64,000 nt of DNA from JASBRS01 sp964496495 (GCA_964496495.1 CAZBZU010000004.1:62001-126000), one strand, 5' to 3'; shown: positions 9,483 to 18,003, counted from the stretch's first letter. Notes: a model not told the origin generated them from the letters alone. A program made the numbers and translations.

Positions 9483-10496
9483 ATGCCTAGTTCCGACCGC
9501 CTTCTCGAGGTCAAGGACCTCAAGACCTACTTCGATACCGACGAGGGAACCGTCAAGGCGGTCGATGGGGTGAGCTTCCACATCGACCGCGGCGAGACCC
9601 TCGGCGTCGTCGGCGAGTCCGGCTCCGGCAAGTCCGTCACCAGCCTCTCCGTGATGCGGCTCATCCCCACCCCTCCGGGCCGCATCGCCTCCGGGCAGAT
9701 GCTGTTCGAGGGCCAGGACCTGGTGACCAAGAGCGAGCGGGAGATGCGCCGCATCCGCGGCAACGAGATCTCGATGATCTTCCAGGAGCCGATGACCAGC
9801 CTCAACCCGGTGTACACGGTGGGCGACCAGATCGCCGAAGCGATCGTCCTGCACCAGGGCAAGAGCTATCGCGAGGCGATGAGGCTGGCCGTGGAGATGC
9901 TCGACCTGGTGGGCATCCCGGAGCCCGACAAGCGCGTCAAGAACTACCCGCACCAGATGTCGGGCGGCATGCGGCAGCGCGTGATGATCGCCATGGCGCT
10001 CTCGTGCGGCCCCAAGCTCCTCATCGCCGACGAGCCCACCACCGCGCTCGACGTCACCATCCAGGCTCAGATCCTCGACCTGATGCGCAAGCTTCAGCGG
10101 GAGATCGGCATGTCCATCCTGTTCATCACCCACGACCTCGGCGTCATCTCCGAGATGGCCGACCGGGTGGTGGTGATGTACGCCGGGCGGGCGGTCGAGG
10201 AGGCGCACGTCAACGACATCTTCGCGAGGCCGCAGATGCCGTACACGCTGGGCCTGATGAACTCGATCCCACGCGTCGATCGTGCGGCCGAGCACCAGGA
10301 GCGTCTGGAGGCCATCCCGGGCAACGTTCCCAACCCGCTCTACCTGCCCGAGGGCTGCGCCTTCCACCCGCGCTGCCGCTTCGCCAAGGATCAGTGCAAG
10401 GCTGCCATCCCCTCGCTGGAGGACACCGGTGGCGGCCACATGGTGCGTTGCATCCGCTGGAAGGAGCTCGATCTCACGCAGGAGATGGTCGCATGA
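9483..10496 (+). CDS. Peptide ABC transporter ATP-binding protein, DppD/OppD type
   Basis: One of the two nucleotide-binding subunits that power the importer from the cytoplasmic face. The 337-aa protein has Walker A GESGSGKS near residue 43, the signature MSGGMRQRVMIAMAL, Walker B LLIADEPTTALD and the H-loop ITHDLG. The C-terminal extension typical of oligopeptide ATPases is present (GCAFHPRCRFAKDQC, a Cys-rich stretch that in some relatives binds an Fe-S cluster). ATG 9483 is preceded by GAGGAG about 11 nt upstream. Confidence 0.93.
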   Translation: MPSSDRLLEVKDLKTYFDTDEGTVKAVDGVSFHIDRGETLGVVGESGSGKSVTSLSVMRLIPTPPGRIASGQMLFEGQDLVTKSEREMRRIRGNEISMIFQEPMTSLNPVYTVGDQIAEAIVLHQGKSYREAMRLAVEMLDLVGIPEPDKRVKNYPHQMSGGMRQRVMIAMALSCGPKLLIADEPTTALDVTIQAQILDLMRKLQREIGMSILFITHDLGVISEMADRVVVMYAGRAVEEAHVNDIFARPQMPYTLGLMNSIPRVDRAAEHQERLEAIPGNVPNPLYLPEGCAFHPRCRFAKDQCKAAIPSLEDTGGGHMVRCIRWKELDLTQEMVA

Positions 10497-11503
10497 CGAC
10501 TCCCAGCCGAGCCGAGGCGGAGACCGCTCGCGACGCCAGGGAGAGCCTGCTCGAGGTCAACCACCTGCGCAAGTACTTCCCCATCCGCGGGGGCATCCTG
10601 TCGCGCGTGGTGGCGAACGTCAAGGCGGTCGAGGACGTCTCGTTCAATATCAAGAAGGGCGAGGTGGTGGGCCTGGTCGGCGAGTCCGGGTCCGGCAAGA
10701 CCACAGCCGGGCGCAGCATCCTGCGCCTGATCGAGCCCACATCCGGTGACGTGATCTTCGACGGCACCGACATCGCCAAGCTGCCCAAGGCGAGGATGCG
10801 CGAGTTCCGCAAGGAGATGCAGATCATCTTCCAGGACCCGTTCGCCAGCCTCAACCCGCGCATGTCCGTCGGTGACATCATCGGCGAGGCCATGACCATC
10901 CACAACCTGGCGCGCGGCAAGGTCAAGGAGGAGCGCGTCGCCGATCTGCTCGAGCGGGTCGGCCTGTCGCCGAACCACATGCGGCGCTACCCCCACGAGT
11001 TCTCCGGCGGGCAGCGCCAGCGTATCGGCATCGCACGGGCGCTGGCGGTGGACCCGCAGTTCATCGTCGCGGACGAGCCCGTGTCGGCGCTGGACGTGTC
11101 GATCCAGGCGCAGGTCGTGAACCTGCTTCAGGACCTGAAGGACGAGCTCGGCTTGACACTGTTGTTCATCGCGCACGATCTGGGCGTGGTCGAGTACATC
11201 AGCGACCGCGTCGTGGTCATGTACCTGGGCCGCGTCATGGAGATCGCGCCCTCCAAGGACCTGTACGCCAATCCGGTGCACCCCTACACCGAGGCGTTGC
11301 TGTCGGCCGTGCCCATCCCCGACCCGACCGTGACACGCGAGCGGATCATCTTGCAGGGCGACATCCCCAGCCCCATCAACCCTCCCTCCGGGTGTGTCTT
11401 CCGCACCCGCTGCCCTATCGCCGTGGACGACTGCGCCCACGTCATGCCGCCTCTCGAGGAGGTTGGCCCGGGGCACTTCAAGGCCTGCATCCGGCGGCCC
11501 TGA
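10493..11503 (+). CDS. Peptide ABC transporter ATP-binding protein, DppF/OppF type
   Basis: Second ATPase of the importer, 336 aa, whose ATG overlaps the previous stop by 4 nt (ATGA). Motifs: Walker A GESGSGKT, signature FSGGQRQRIGIARAL, Walker B FIVADEPVSALD, H-loop IAHDLG, and the C-terminal peptide-family tail GCVFRTRCPIAVDDC. The pair DppD/DppF with two permeases and a receptor completes the system encoded from 4974. Confidence 0.93.
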   Translation: MTTPSRAEAETARDARESLLEVNHLRKYFPIRGGILSRVVANVKAVEDVSFNIKKGEVVGLVGESGSGKTTAGRSILRLIEPTSGDVIFDGTDIAKLPKARMREFRKEMQIIFQDPFASLNPRMSVGDIIGEAMTIHNLARGKVKEERVADLLERVGLSPNHMRRYPHEFSGGQRQRIGIARALAVDPQFIVADEPVSALDVSIQAQVVNLLQDLKDELGLTLLFIAHDLGVVEYISDRVVVMYLGRVMEIAPSKDLYANPVHPYTEALLSAVPIPDPTVTRERIILQGDIPSPINPPSGCVFRTRCPIAVDDCAHVMPPLEEVGPGHFKACIRRP

Positions 11504-11520
11504 GCCCCAGTGGACGACCC

Positions 11521-11554
11521 ACGGACGGGGCGCTCCGCGGAGCGCCCCGTCCGT
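11521..11554 (+). terminator. Perfect 34-bp palindromic terminator-like hairpin
   Basis: ACGGACGGGGCGCTCC (11521-11536) is followed by GC and then its exact reverse complement (11539-11554). It lies 18 nt after the last peptide-transporter gene. There is no U-tract, so it may act as a Rho-aided terminator or 3' stabiliser. Confidence 0.65.
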
Positions 11555-11640
11555 CGTCGTGCGTGCTCGCGCGCGCCGCGCGAGCCGACGGAGGCTCGGC
11601 AGCTGCCGGGCCGGCCGGCAGGGGGGCGGCGGCCGGCCGC

Positions 11641-11646
11641 TAGCCT
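11641..11646 (+). promoter_or_regulatory. -10 box for leaderless comF transcript
   Basis: TAGCCT ends 6 nt before the ATG at 11653, so transcription would begin at or next to the start codon. No ribosome binding site is visible. Confidence 0.45.
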
Positions 11647-11652
11647 CTCTCC

Positions 11653-12402
11653 ATGGCACGCGGTGTGGCAGCGCGCAGGGTCCGCGGCGGCCGGGAGCGA
11701 GCCGCGTCCGGGCGCCAAGCGCTGGCGTCCACCGGAGGCAGCGGCCGCAAGGACCGCCTGGCTCGGCGCCTGCTGGCCGCAGGCGGCCGCCTGTGGGGCA
11801 GTCTGCTCCCCTGTCCAGGGTGCGGCGCGCGGCCAGCCGGGCCGCAAGGGTGCTGCCAGACCTGCCGCCGGCGTGCCGTGCACCCGGGGCACGAGGGGCC
11901 GAGGCTGTGGCTGGGCGCCTACGCGGGTCCGCTCGGCCGGCTGGTGCGGGCCCTGAAGTACCGGGGCGCGACCCGCCCCAGTGTCTGGCTCGGCCGCGCC
12001 CTCGCCACCGAGGTCGCGGCCGCCGGCTGGCGGCCTCAGGTCGTGTGTCCGGTGCCGCTCCATGCGGCGCGACGCCGGGCGCGCGGCTACGATCAGGCGG
12101 CGCTGCTGGCGGCCGCGGTGGCGTCGGCCCTGGCTCTGCCCCGGGCCCGGTTGCTGCGCCGCCGGCGAGCCACCGCTCCCCAGGCACGATTGTCGCGCTC
12201 AGCGCGAGCGGCGAACGTGGCCGGCGCCTTCGCGCCGTCGCCCGGCGCCGTCATCGCCGGCCGCCGCGTCCTGCTGGTCGACGACGTGCTCACCACCGGC
12301 GCCACCTCGGAGGCCTGCCGCAGCGCCCTGCTCGCCGCCGGCGCCGCGGAGGTGCGGCTGGCGGTCGTCGCCCGCGCCGATCGCCGCCGGCAGCGGCGGT
12401 AG
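11653..12402 (+). CDS. ComF family protein (phosphoribosyltransferase-like)
   Basis: ComFC-type proteins support DNA uptake in competent bacteria; the biochemical role is not settled. The 249-aa protein has a zinc-ribbon-like CPGCG...CCQTC (about residues 54-74), then ALKYRG, the family core PVPLHAARRRARGYDQAALLA and the PRPP-binding loop RRVLLVDDVLTTGAT near residue 213. The first 50 residues are Arg-rich and less typical. The gene appears leaderless. It ends 20 nt from a convergent gene. Confidence 0.85.
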   Translation: MARGVAARRVRGGRERAASGRQALASTGGSGRKDRLARRLLAAGGRLWGSLLPCPGCGARPAGPQGCCQTCRRRAVHPGHEGPRLWLGAYAGPLGRLVRALKYRGATRPSVWLGRALATEVAAAGWRPQVVCPVPLHAARRRARGYDQAALLAAAVASALALPRARLLRRRRATAPQARLSRSARAANVAGAFAPSPGAVIAGRRVLLVDDVLTTGATSEACRSALLAAGAAEVRLAVVARADRRRQRR

Positions 12403-12422
12403 CCGGCGCCCGACCGCGAGGG

Positions 12423-12866
12423 TCACAGCGAGACCAGCAGCGCCGTCCCGATCCCCACCAACGCCCCGACCAGCACCTGAGGGTAGGTGTGCCCCAGCAG
12501 GGTCTTGAGCGCCTGCGGCTGGAACCCTTCGTCGAAGAGGTGAGCGAGCTCCTGCACCAGGTCGTTGATCAGCTCGGCCTGCATGCCGGCGGCGCGGCGG
12601 ATGCCCGTGGCGTCGTACATGACGATCCCGCCGAACACCATGGCGATCGCGAACTCGGGGCTGTTCCAGCCGAGCCTCAGCCCCAGGGTGGTTGCCAGCG
12701 CCGCGACGGCGGCGGTGTGCGACGAGGGCATGCCGCCCGTCTCCAGCAAGCGGCCGAACGCCAGGCGCCGCTCGGTCACCAGGATGAGCAGGACCTTGAT
12801 CGCCTGCGCCGCCGCCGTGGCGATGAGGGCGGTGAGCAGCCCGCTGTTCGCCAGGACCGAGTTCAT
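12423..12866 (-). CDS. Divergent PAP2 / DUF212 family membrane protein
   Basis: A 147-aa membrane protein of the DUF212 (YuiD-like) family, distantly related to acid phosphatases. The hallmarks are GGMPSSHTAAVAALAT around residues 44-59 and VMYDATGIRRAAGMQAELIN, followed by LGHTYPQVLVGALVG. Four or so hydrophobic segments are visible. The start ATG overlaps the folD stop by 4 nt, so it is coupled to the folD gene. Function in the family is unknown. Confidence 0.85.
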   Translation of the reverse strand: MNSVLANSGLLTALIATAAAQAIKVLLILVTERRLAFGRLLETGGMPSSHTAAVAALATTLGLRLGWNSPEFAIAMVFGGIVMYDATGIRRAAGMQAELINDLVQELAHLFDEGFQPQALKTLLGHTYPQVLVGALVGIGTALLVSL

Positions 12867-13705
12867 CCGCTACTGCGCCGCCGGATGGCAGCCTCGACGG
12901 TGGTGTCGATGACCATCGCTACCGTCATCAGGCCGGTGCCTCCAGGCATCGGCGTGAGGTGCCCCGCGACCTCCGCCACGTCCACCGCCACATCCCCCAC
13001 GATGCCGTCGTCCTCGCGCGTCATGCCCACGTCCAGCACCGCCGCTCCCGGCTTGACCATGGCGCCGGTGATCATGCGCGCTCGCCCCGCCGCCGCCACG
13101 ACGATGTCCCCCTGGCGGACCACACCCGCCAGATCGCGGGTGCGCGAGTGAGCCATGGTGACGGTGGCGTTGCGGTGCTGGAAGAGGGCGGCGGCCGGCC
13201 GCCCCACCAGGTTGGAGCGTCCCACGATCACCACGTGTCGCCCCTCGATGGGCACCTGGTAGTGGTCCAGCAGGGCGATGAGGCCGCGTGGCGTTGCCGG
13301 CGCCAGCGCCGGCCGGCCCGTCCACAACCGACCCACGTTCACGGGGTGGAGCCCGTCGACATCCTTGTCGGGCGCGATCAGGTCGAGCACGACCTGCGCG
13401 TCGATGTGGCCGGGGAGCGGCAGTTGGACCAGGATGCCGTCGACCTCCGGATCGGCGCCCAGCTCACGAACGATGCCTTCCAGCTCCAGCTGGTCGGTGG
13501 CAACCGCCAACGCGCGCGTCTCGGAGGTCACCCCGACGCGCTTCGCCATGCGCGCCTTGGACCGCACGTAGTAGCTGCTGGCGGGATCCTCACCGACGCG
13601 AACGAACACCAGCCTGGGCGTGAAGTCGAGCGCGGCCACGCGCGCCCGCAGCCGCTCCGCCACCGCCGAGGAAACCACCTTGCCGTCGAGCCTGATCGCT
13701 GTCAC
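12863..13705 (-). CDS. folD: Bifunctional methylenetetrahydrofolate dehydrogenase / cyclohydrolase FolD
   Basis: FolD interconverts methylene-, methenyl- and 10-formyl-tetrahydrofolate, supplying formyl groups for purine synthesis. The 280-aa protein shows the active-site pair Tyr46 and Lys50 in SYYVRSK, the signature GILVQLPLPGHID, the Rossmann segment VIVGRSNLVGRP and the C-terminal PMPGGTGLMTVAM. A GTG start at 13705 gives the expected N-terminus MTAIRLDGK. It lies 42 nt after nusB. Confidence 0.95.
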   Translation of the reverse strand: MTAIRLDGKVVSSAVAERLRARVAALDFTPRLVFVRVGEDPASSYYVRSKARMAKRVGVTSETRALAVATDQLELEGIVRELGADPEVDGILVQLPLPGHIDAQVVLDLIAPDKDVDGLHPVNVGRLWTGRPALAPATPRGLIALLDHYQVPIEGRHVVIVGRSNLVGRPAAALFQHRNATVTMAHSRTRDLAGVVRQGDIVVAAAGRARMITGAMVKPGAAVLDVGMTREDDGIVGDVAVDVAEVAGHLTPMPGGTGLMTVAMVIDTTVEAAIRRRSSG

Positions 13706-13747
13706 TGCACTACCCCATCTCGTCCCGTCCGTGGCGAGCGGACCGTG

Positions 13748-14206
13748 TCAGGCGCGTTCGGCGGCGAGCCGGCGGTAGAGCTTGGCCAGCACGCCGTTCA
13801 CGAAGCGTCCGGATTCCTCGCCACCGAACTTCTTGGCCAGCCTCACGGCCATCTCGATCGCCACCTTCGGCGGGCCCGAGCCGGCGTAGCGCATCTCGGT
13901 GACCGCCAGCCTCAGCACGTTGAGGTCGGTCTGCGCCATCTGGCCGAAGCTCCATCCGGTGACGAGCTCTGCCAGCTCGCGATCGATCTCCTCCCGATGG
14001 CTGGCGAACGTCGCCACCAGCTCGCCGGCGAACGCCAGCGAGGTGGCATCGAGCGCCTCCCCGTAAGCAGCGTCGGCCTCCGGCTCGGTCTCCTCCTCGA
14101 CCGCATCCTCCCGCACCTGTTCCCAGACCTCCAGCAAGGGGGAGCCGCCGCGTTCGGACTGGAACAGGGCTCGGAAGGCCAGCTCTCGGGCCCTGCGTCT
14201 AGCCAC
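13748..14206 (-). CDS. nusB: Transcription antitermination factor NusB
   Basis: NusB binds boxA RNA with S10 and supports rRNA antitermination. The 152-aa protein starts RRRARELAFRALFQ, the usual first helix, and ends with the conserved block LAVTEMRY...PPKVAIEMAVRLAKKFGGEESGRFVNGVL. The GTG start at 14206 overlaps the end of the asp23-like gene by 8 nt. Confidence 0.94.
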   Translation of the reverse strand: MARRRARELAFRALFQSERGGSPLLEVWEQVREDAVEEETEPEADAAYGEALDATSLAFAGELVATFASHREEIDRELAELVTGWSFGQMAQTDLNVLRLAVTEMRYAGSGPPKVAIEMAVRLAKKFGGEESGRFVNGVLAKLYRRLAAERA

Positions 14207-14543
14207 CGGGCGGTTCCTCCGGCACGTCCACGCTCTCCACGTTGACGCTGACGCTGACGACCTTCAACCCGGTCATCGAGGCGACCGCCTCGCGCACCGA
14301 ACGCTGCGCCCGCTTCACCACGGCCGGGATCTCCACGCCGTAGGCGGCCGCCACCCACAGGTCCACGAACACGTCGTGGCCCTCGCGCTCGATGGTGATG
14401 CCTTTGGCGCGCCGGCCGCTCAAGAACTCGCCCACCCGCGGCGGCGGCTGGATCGGTCGCAGCCCCTCGATCTCGTCCAGCGCGAGCTGCGCGATGCCGT
14501 ACAGCACGTCCGGCGAGATCTCCAGGTCGACGCCCTCGGTCAC
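14199..14543 (-). CDS. Asp23/Gls24 family protein (first copy)
   Basis: A 114-aa Asp23/Gls24 protein. The family signature is visible as ISPDVLYGIAQLALDEIEGL, then FVDLWVAAAYGVEIPAVVKRAQRSVREAVASMTGLKVVSVSVNVESV. In Gram-positives such proteins attach to envelope-related partners; here the role is unknown. The GTG at 14543 overlaps the accC stop (GTGA) and has GGAGG 8 nt upstream inside accC. A second member lies at 58487-58888 beside fakA. Location between accC and nusB hints at a link with fatty acid supply. Confidence 0.85.
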   Translation of the reverse strand: MTEGVDLEISPDVLYGIAQLALDEIEGLRPIQPPPRVGEFLSGRRAKGITIEREGHDVFVDLWVAAAYGVEIPAVVKRAQRSVREAVASMTGLKVVSVSVNVESVDVPEEPPGG

Positions 14544-15877
14544 GACGACATCCTCCTCGCGATGAAGTTGGTGTACACCGCGCCACGCCGGAAGAAGGCG
14601 TTGTCCAGGACCTTCAGATGGAAGGGCACGGTGGTGCGCACCCCCTCGATCACCGTCTCCCTCAGGGCACGCTCCATGCGGGCGATCGCCTCCTGCCGGG
14701 TAGGCGACCAGGCGATGATCTTGGCGATGAGGCTGTCGTAGTTCGGCGGGATCCGGTAGCCGGCGTAGACGTGCGAGTCGACGCGGATGCCGGGGCCGCC
14801 GGGCCAGTGCACGTCGGAGATGGTGCCGGCCGACGGTCGGAAGTCGTGGTCCGGGTCCTCGGCGGTGACGCGCACCTCGATGGCGTGCCCCTCGAGCCGC
14901 ACCTCGTCCTGCGCCAGCGTCAACCCCATGCCCGCCGCCACGCGGAACTGCTCCTGCACCAGATCGAAGCGCGTGACCATCTCGGTGACGGGGTGCTCCA
15001 CCTGGATGCGGGTGTTCATCTCGCTGAAGTAGAAGTTGCCGTCGCGGTCGACCAGGAACTCGCAGGTTCCCGCCCCGCGGTACTCGATGTGCCTCGCGAG
15101 CTTGACGCCCGCCTCCGTGATGCGGCGCCGCAGGTCGTCGTCGGCCACGCTCGGCGCCTCCTCCAGCATCTTCTGGTAGCGCCGCTGGATGGAGCAATCA
15201 CGCTCGAAGAAGTGGATCACCTCGCCCTGGCCGTCGCCGAACACCTGCACCTCGATGTGCTTGGGCTCCTCGAGGTACTTCTCCATATACAGCTCGGGGT
15301 TGCCGAACGCCGCCCTGGCCTCCTCCTGGGCGTTGACGAACTGCCGCTCCAGGTCGTTGTAGCTGTGGACCACGCGCATCCCCCGACCGCCGCCACCAGC
15401 GGACGCCTTGAGGATGAGGGGGAAGCCGATACGCTCGGCGAACCCGCGGGCCGCCTCGAGGTCCCTGAGCGGGTCCGAGCCGGGCGTCACGGGCACGCCG
15501 GCCTCCTCCGCCAGCCGCCTGGCGGCCGCCTTGTCGCCGATGCGCTGGATGTTCTCCGCACGCGGCCCGATGAACACCAGGTTGTGCTCCTCGCACTTCT
15601 CGGCGAACTCGGCGTTCTCGGCGAGGAAGCCGTACCCCGGATGGATGGCCTCCGCCCCCGTGACCAGCGCCGCGGAGAGCAGGTTGCGCACGTTGAGGTA
15701 GCTGTCGGTCGCCGGCGCCGGGCCGATGCAGATCGACTCGTCGGCCAACAGCACCGGCAGCGAGTTCTCGTCGGCCTGCGAGTACACGACCACGGTCTGG
15801 ATGCCGAGCTCCCGCGCGGCTCGAAGGACGCGGAGGGCGATCTCGCCGCGGTTGGCGATCAGGATCTTCCTGAACAC
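14540..15877 (-). CDS. accC: Acetyl-CoA carboxylase, biotin carboxylase subunit AccC
   Basis: AccC carboxylates the biotin carried by AccB, the first half-reaction of malonyl-CoA formation for fatty acid synthesis. The 445-aa ATP-grasp protein begins MFRKILIANRGEIALRV and has the Gly-rich ATP loop KASAGGGGRGMRVV, EKYLEEPKHIEVQV, the catalytic region FSEMNTRIQVEHPVTEMVT, and GHAIEVRVTAEDP. Length is normal. It follows accB by 19 nt. Confidence 0.97.
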   Translation of the reverse strand: MFRKILIANRGEIALRVLRAARELGIQTVVVYSQADENSLPVLLADESICIGPAPATDSYLNVRNLLSAALVTGAEAIHPGYGFLAENAEFAEKCEEHNLVFIGPRAENIQRIGDKAAARRLAEEAGVPVTPGSDPLRDLEAARGFAERIGFPLILKASAGGGGRGMRVVHSYNDLERQFVNAQEEARAAFGNPELYMEKYLEEPKHIEVQVFGDGQGEVIHFFERDCSIQRRYQKMLEEAPSVADDDLRRRITEAGVKLARHIEYRGAGTCEFLVDRDGNFYFSEMNTRIQVEHPVTEMVTRFDLVQEQFRVAAGMGLTLAQDEVRLEGHAIEVRVTAEDPDHDFRPSAGTISDVHWPGGPGIRVDSHVYAGYRIPPNYDSLIAKIIAWSPTRQEAIARMERALRETVIEGVRTTVPFHLKVLDNAFFRRGAVYTNFIARRMSS

Positions 15878-15896
15878 AGGCTTCCTCGGGCGAGCC

Positions 15897-16373
15897 TCAA
15901 CTCGGCTCGATGCGGAAGAGCACCTGGCCGTACTCGACGGGCTCCTCGTTGCGGACGAGGATCTCGCGAACCACGCCGGAGGTCTCGGCCTCGATCTCGT
16001 TCATCAACTTCATGGCCTCGATGATGCACAGCACCGCACCCGGCTCGACGCGGTCGCCGGCCTTGACGTACGGCGGGGCGTCGGGCGCGGGCGCGCCATA
16101 GAAGGTACCGACGATAGGGGCTGTGACCTCCACCCAATGCGACGGGGGCGCAGCCTCCTCGGCGGCCGCGGCGGCCGAGGCAGCGGCCGCCGCCGCGGCC
16201 TGCGGCTGCGCCTGGGGAGGCGCCGCGGCGAAGGCCGCCGGCGCCGCCTGCACCTCGACCAACCCCGGCCCGCGCTTGACGTTGAGCTTGTACTCCTCGG
16301 TCTCGTAACTGAACTCGCGCACCTCCGAGGCGGCCAAGGCATCCAGCAGCCGTTTGATGTCCTTGACGTCCAT
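15897..16373 (-). CDS. accB: Acetyl-CoA carboxylase, biotin carboxyl carrier protein AccB
   Basis: AccB carries the biotin prosthetic group of acetyl-CoA carboxylase. The 158-aa protein has the usual N-terminal MDVKDIKRLLDALAASEVREFSYE, an Ala/Pro-rich flexible linker (about residues 43-77), and a C-terminal biotinyl domain with Lys122 in EAMKLMNEIEA. The ATG at 16373 shares one base with the efp stop (TGATG), so the two are coupled. Longer upstream reading frames run through efp and are not used. Confidence 0.95.
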   Translation of the reverse strand: MDVKDIKRLLDALAASEVREFSYETEEYKLNVKRGPGLVEVQAAPAAFAAAPPQAQPQAAAAAAASAAAAAEEAAPPSHWVEVTAPIVGTFYGAPAPDAPPYVKAGDRVEPGAVLCIIEAMKLMNEIEAETSGVVREILVRNEEPVEYGQVLFRIEPS

Positions 16374-16930
16374 CAGGCCCGCCCCAGGTACTCGCCGGTG
16401 CGGGTGTCGACGCGGATCACCTCGCCCTGCTCGATGAATAGGGGAACGGCCACGGTCGCACCGGACTCCAAGGCCGCGGGCTTGGTGCCGCCCGAGACGG
16501 TGTCCCCGCGCACGCCGGGGTCGGTCTGGGTGATCTCCAGCTCGACCACGTTGGGCAGCGTGACCTTGAGGGGCCTGCCCTGGTAATAGTCCACCGTAAC
16601 CTCCAGGTTCGGCTTGAGGAAACGCGCCGCGTCGCCGATCTGCTGACGGCTGAGAAGGGGCTGCTCGAACGTCTCCATGTCCATGAAGGTGCACTGATCG
16701 CCGTCCGAGAAGAGGAACTGCATCTGGCGGTAGTCGATGAAGATGTCCTGCAGCTTCTCGGTGGCGTTGAAGGTCCTCTCCACGATGGAGCCGCTCTCGA
16801 GGCTTCGAAACTTGCCCACCACCTTCGCCCCGCCTCGGCCGATCTTCTGGTGCTGATAGTCCAGACACTCCCACAGGCCGCCGTCCATCTCGACCTTGGT
16901 CCCGTTACGCAGGTCCGTCACGCTGATCAT
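16373..16930 (-). CDS. efp: Elongation factor P
   Basis: EF-P rescues ribosomes stalled at polyproline stretches. At 185 aa it is the standard three-domain protein; the C-terminus VRGDTVSGGTKPAALESGATVAVPLF...VDTRTGEYLGRA is the family signature. The loop that reaches the peptidyl-transferase centre reads KIGRGGAK with Arg32 at the tip, as in Thermus, not the Lys that EpmA modifies. It heads the efp-accB-accC-asp23-nusB-folD gene run. Confidence 0.96.
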   Translation of the reverse strand: MISVTDLRNGTKVEMDGGLWECLDYQHQKIGRGGAKVVGKFRSLESGSIVERTFNATEKLQDIFIDYRQMQFLFSDGDQCTFMDMETFEQPLLSRQQIGDAARFLKPNLEVTVDYYQGRPLKVTLPNVVELEITQTDPGVRGDTVSGGTKPAALESGATVAVPLFIEQGEVIRVDTRTGEYLGRA

Positions 16931-17010
16931 CCACTAGCCTCCGACGCATCACGGCGCGCGCCAGGTACGAAGGGCACGGCACGCGCTCGCGGAACTTCAA
17001 GACGCAGCAC

Positions 17011-17016
17011 AGTCTA
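17011..17016 (-). promoter_or_regulatory. Candidate -10 box for the efp operon
   Basis: TAGACT on the minus strand, about 80 nt upstream of efp. The same hexamer recurs before secA, the PaiB-like gene and a lipoprotein gene here. No clear -35. Confidence 0.4.
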
Positions 17017-17093
17017 GCACCCGCTCGTCACCGCCCGCCCTCGTCTTCCCCGCGACACCCACGCGCGCGCGCGACGCCCTTGCGCTGGCCGCC

Positions 17094-17996
17094 TCAGGCC
17101 TGGAGCTCGAGCACCGTCGGCTCCAGCCCCGCCTCCGCGATCATCTCACGGTAGCGCTCGGCGGAGAGCTCGCCGGCCTCACCGGCGATCGCGACGAAGG
17201 CCGCCTCCAGCAGGTTGGTCCCCACGCTGCGCCCGTCGAAGCGCGGCGTCGTGGTGATGAGGGTGTCCACGCCGCGCTCCTCGAGGAAGGCCACGTCCGC
17301 CGGCGTGGTGGTGTTGGTGAGCACCACCTTGCCGGCCATCGCGCCCGGCGCGTACCGCCGGATGTAGTGCCAGTCGCCGGCGATCACATCCGCCCAGTCG
17401 TAGTAGCGCGCGAAGCGCTCGGTGGTGGTGCTGGACTCCTGACTCGACCCCACCGGGTAGAGCCACGTGAACGGCAACCGCACGAACACCGGCAACAGCA
17501 CCGTCGCCAGGGCGTGGAGGGTCGCGAGGCGGTACAGCGGGATGGGCAGGCCGAGCGCGAAGATGAAGTCGCCGAAGAGGACCCGCGCGCCCTGCTGGTC
17601 GAGCTCCTCGGCCATCCCGAAGCGGTCGAGGGCCGACACCATCAACACCTTCCGCCCCTGCCACGGGCGCGGACCCGCCAGCGCCCGGATCATGGCCCGC
17701 TCCAGGCTGTTCTTCAACCCGGCGCCGCAGACCACCGGCGTGTGCCGCGCCGCGGCCGCCAGCCTGCGAGCGTCGCGGAAGTAGTAGCGGCGCCGGCCTA
17801 CCGGCAGGAACAGGTCGATGCCGCCGAGGCCGATGGCGTCCACCTCGCCGTCGAGCTCGGCGATCAAGCGGGCGGCGGCGGCGAAGTCGCCCTGGGTCCC
17901 GCGGCGTTCCAGGTGGACCTGCTCGCCGAGGATCGTCACCACCTGGTCGGTGTCCCGCGAGGAGGATCCGAGCGACACGCTCACGACGTGCTTCAT
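17094..17996 (-). CDS. Conserved protein, 'quinate 5-dehydrogenase'-like
   Basis: A 300-aa cytoplasmic-looking protein. The N-terminus MKHVVSVSLGSSSRD and the stretch AIGLGGIDLFLPVGRRRYYFRDA resemble proteins annotated 'quinate 5-dehydrogenase' in Thermus and Deinococcus, but I see no standard dehydrogenase nucleotide-binding motif and the label may be wrong. A C-terminal block reads VVLTNTTTPADVAFLEERGVDTLITTTPRFDGRSVGTNLLEA. TATCGT ends 7 nt before the ATG on the minus strand, suggesting a leaderless message. Function is unassigned. Confidence 0.5.
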   Translation of the reverse strand: MKHVVSVSLGSSSRDTDQVVTILGEQVHLERRGTQGDFAAAARLIAELDGEVDAIGLGGIDLFLPVGRRRYYFRDARRLAAAARHTPVVCGAGLKNSLERAMIRALAGPRPWQGRKVLMVSALDRFGMAEELDQQGARVLFGDFIFALGLPIPLYRLATLHALATVLLPVFVRLPFTWLYPVGSSQESSTTTERFARYYDWADVIAGDWHYIRRYAPGAMAGKVVLTNTTTPADVAFLEERGVDTLITTTPRFDGRSVGTNLLEAAFVAIAGEAGELSAERYREMIAEAGLEPTVLELQA

Positions 17997-18003
17997 GAGG
18001 GCA

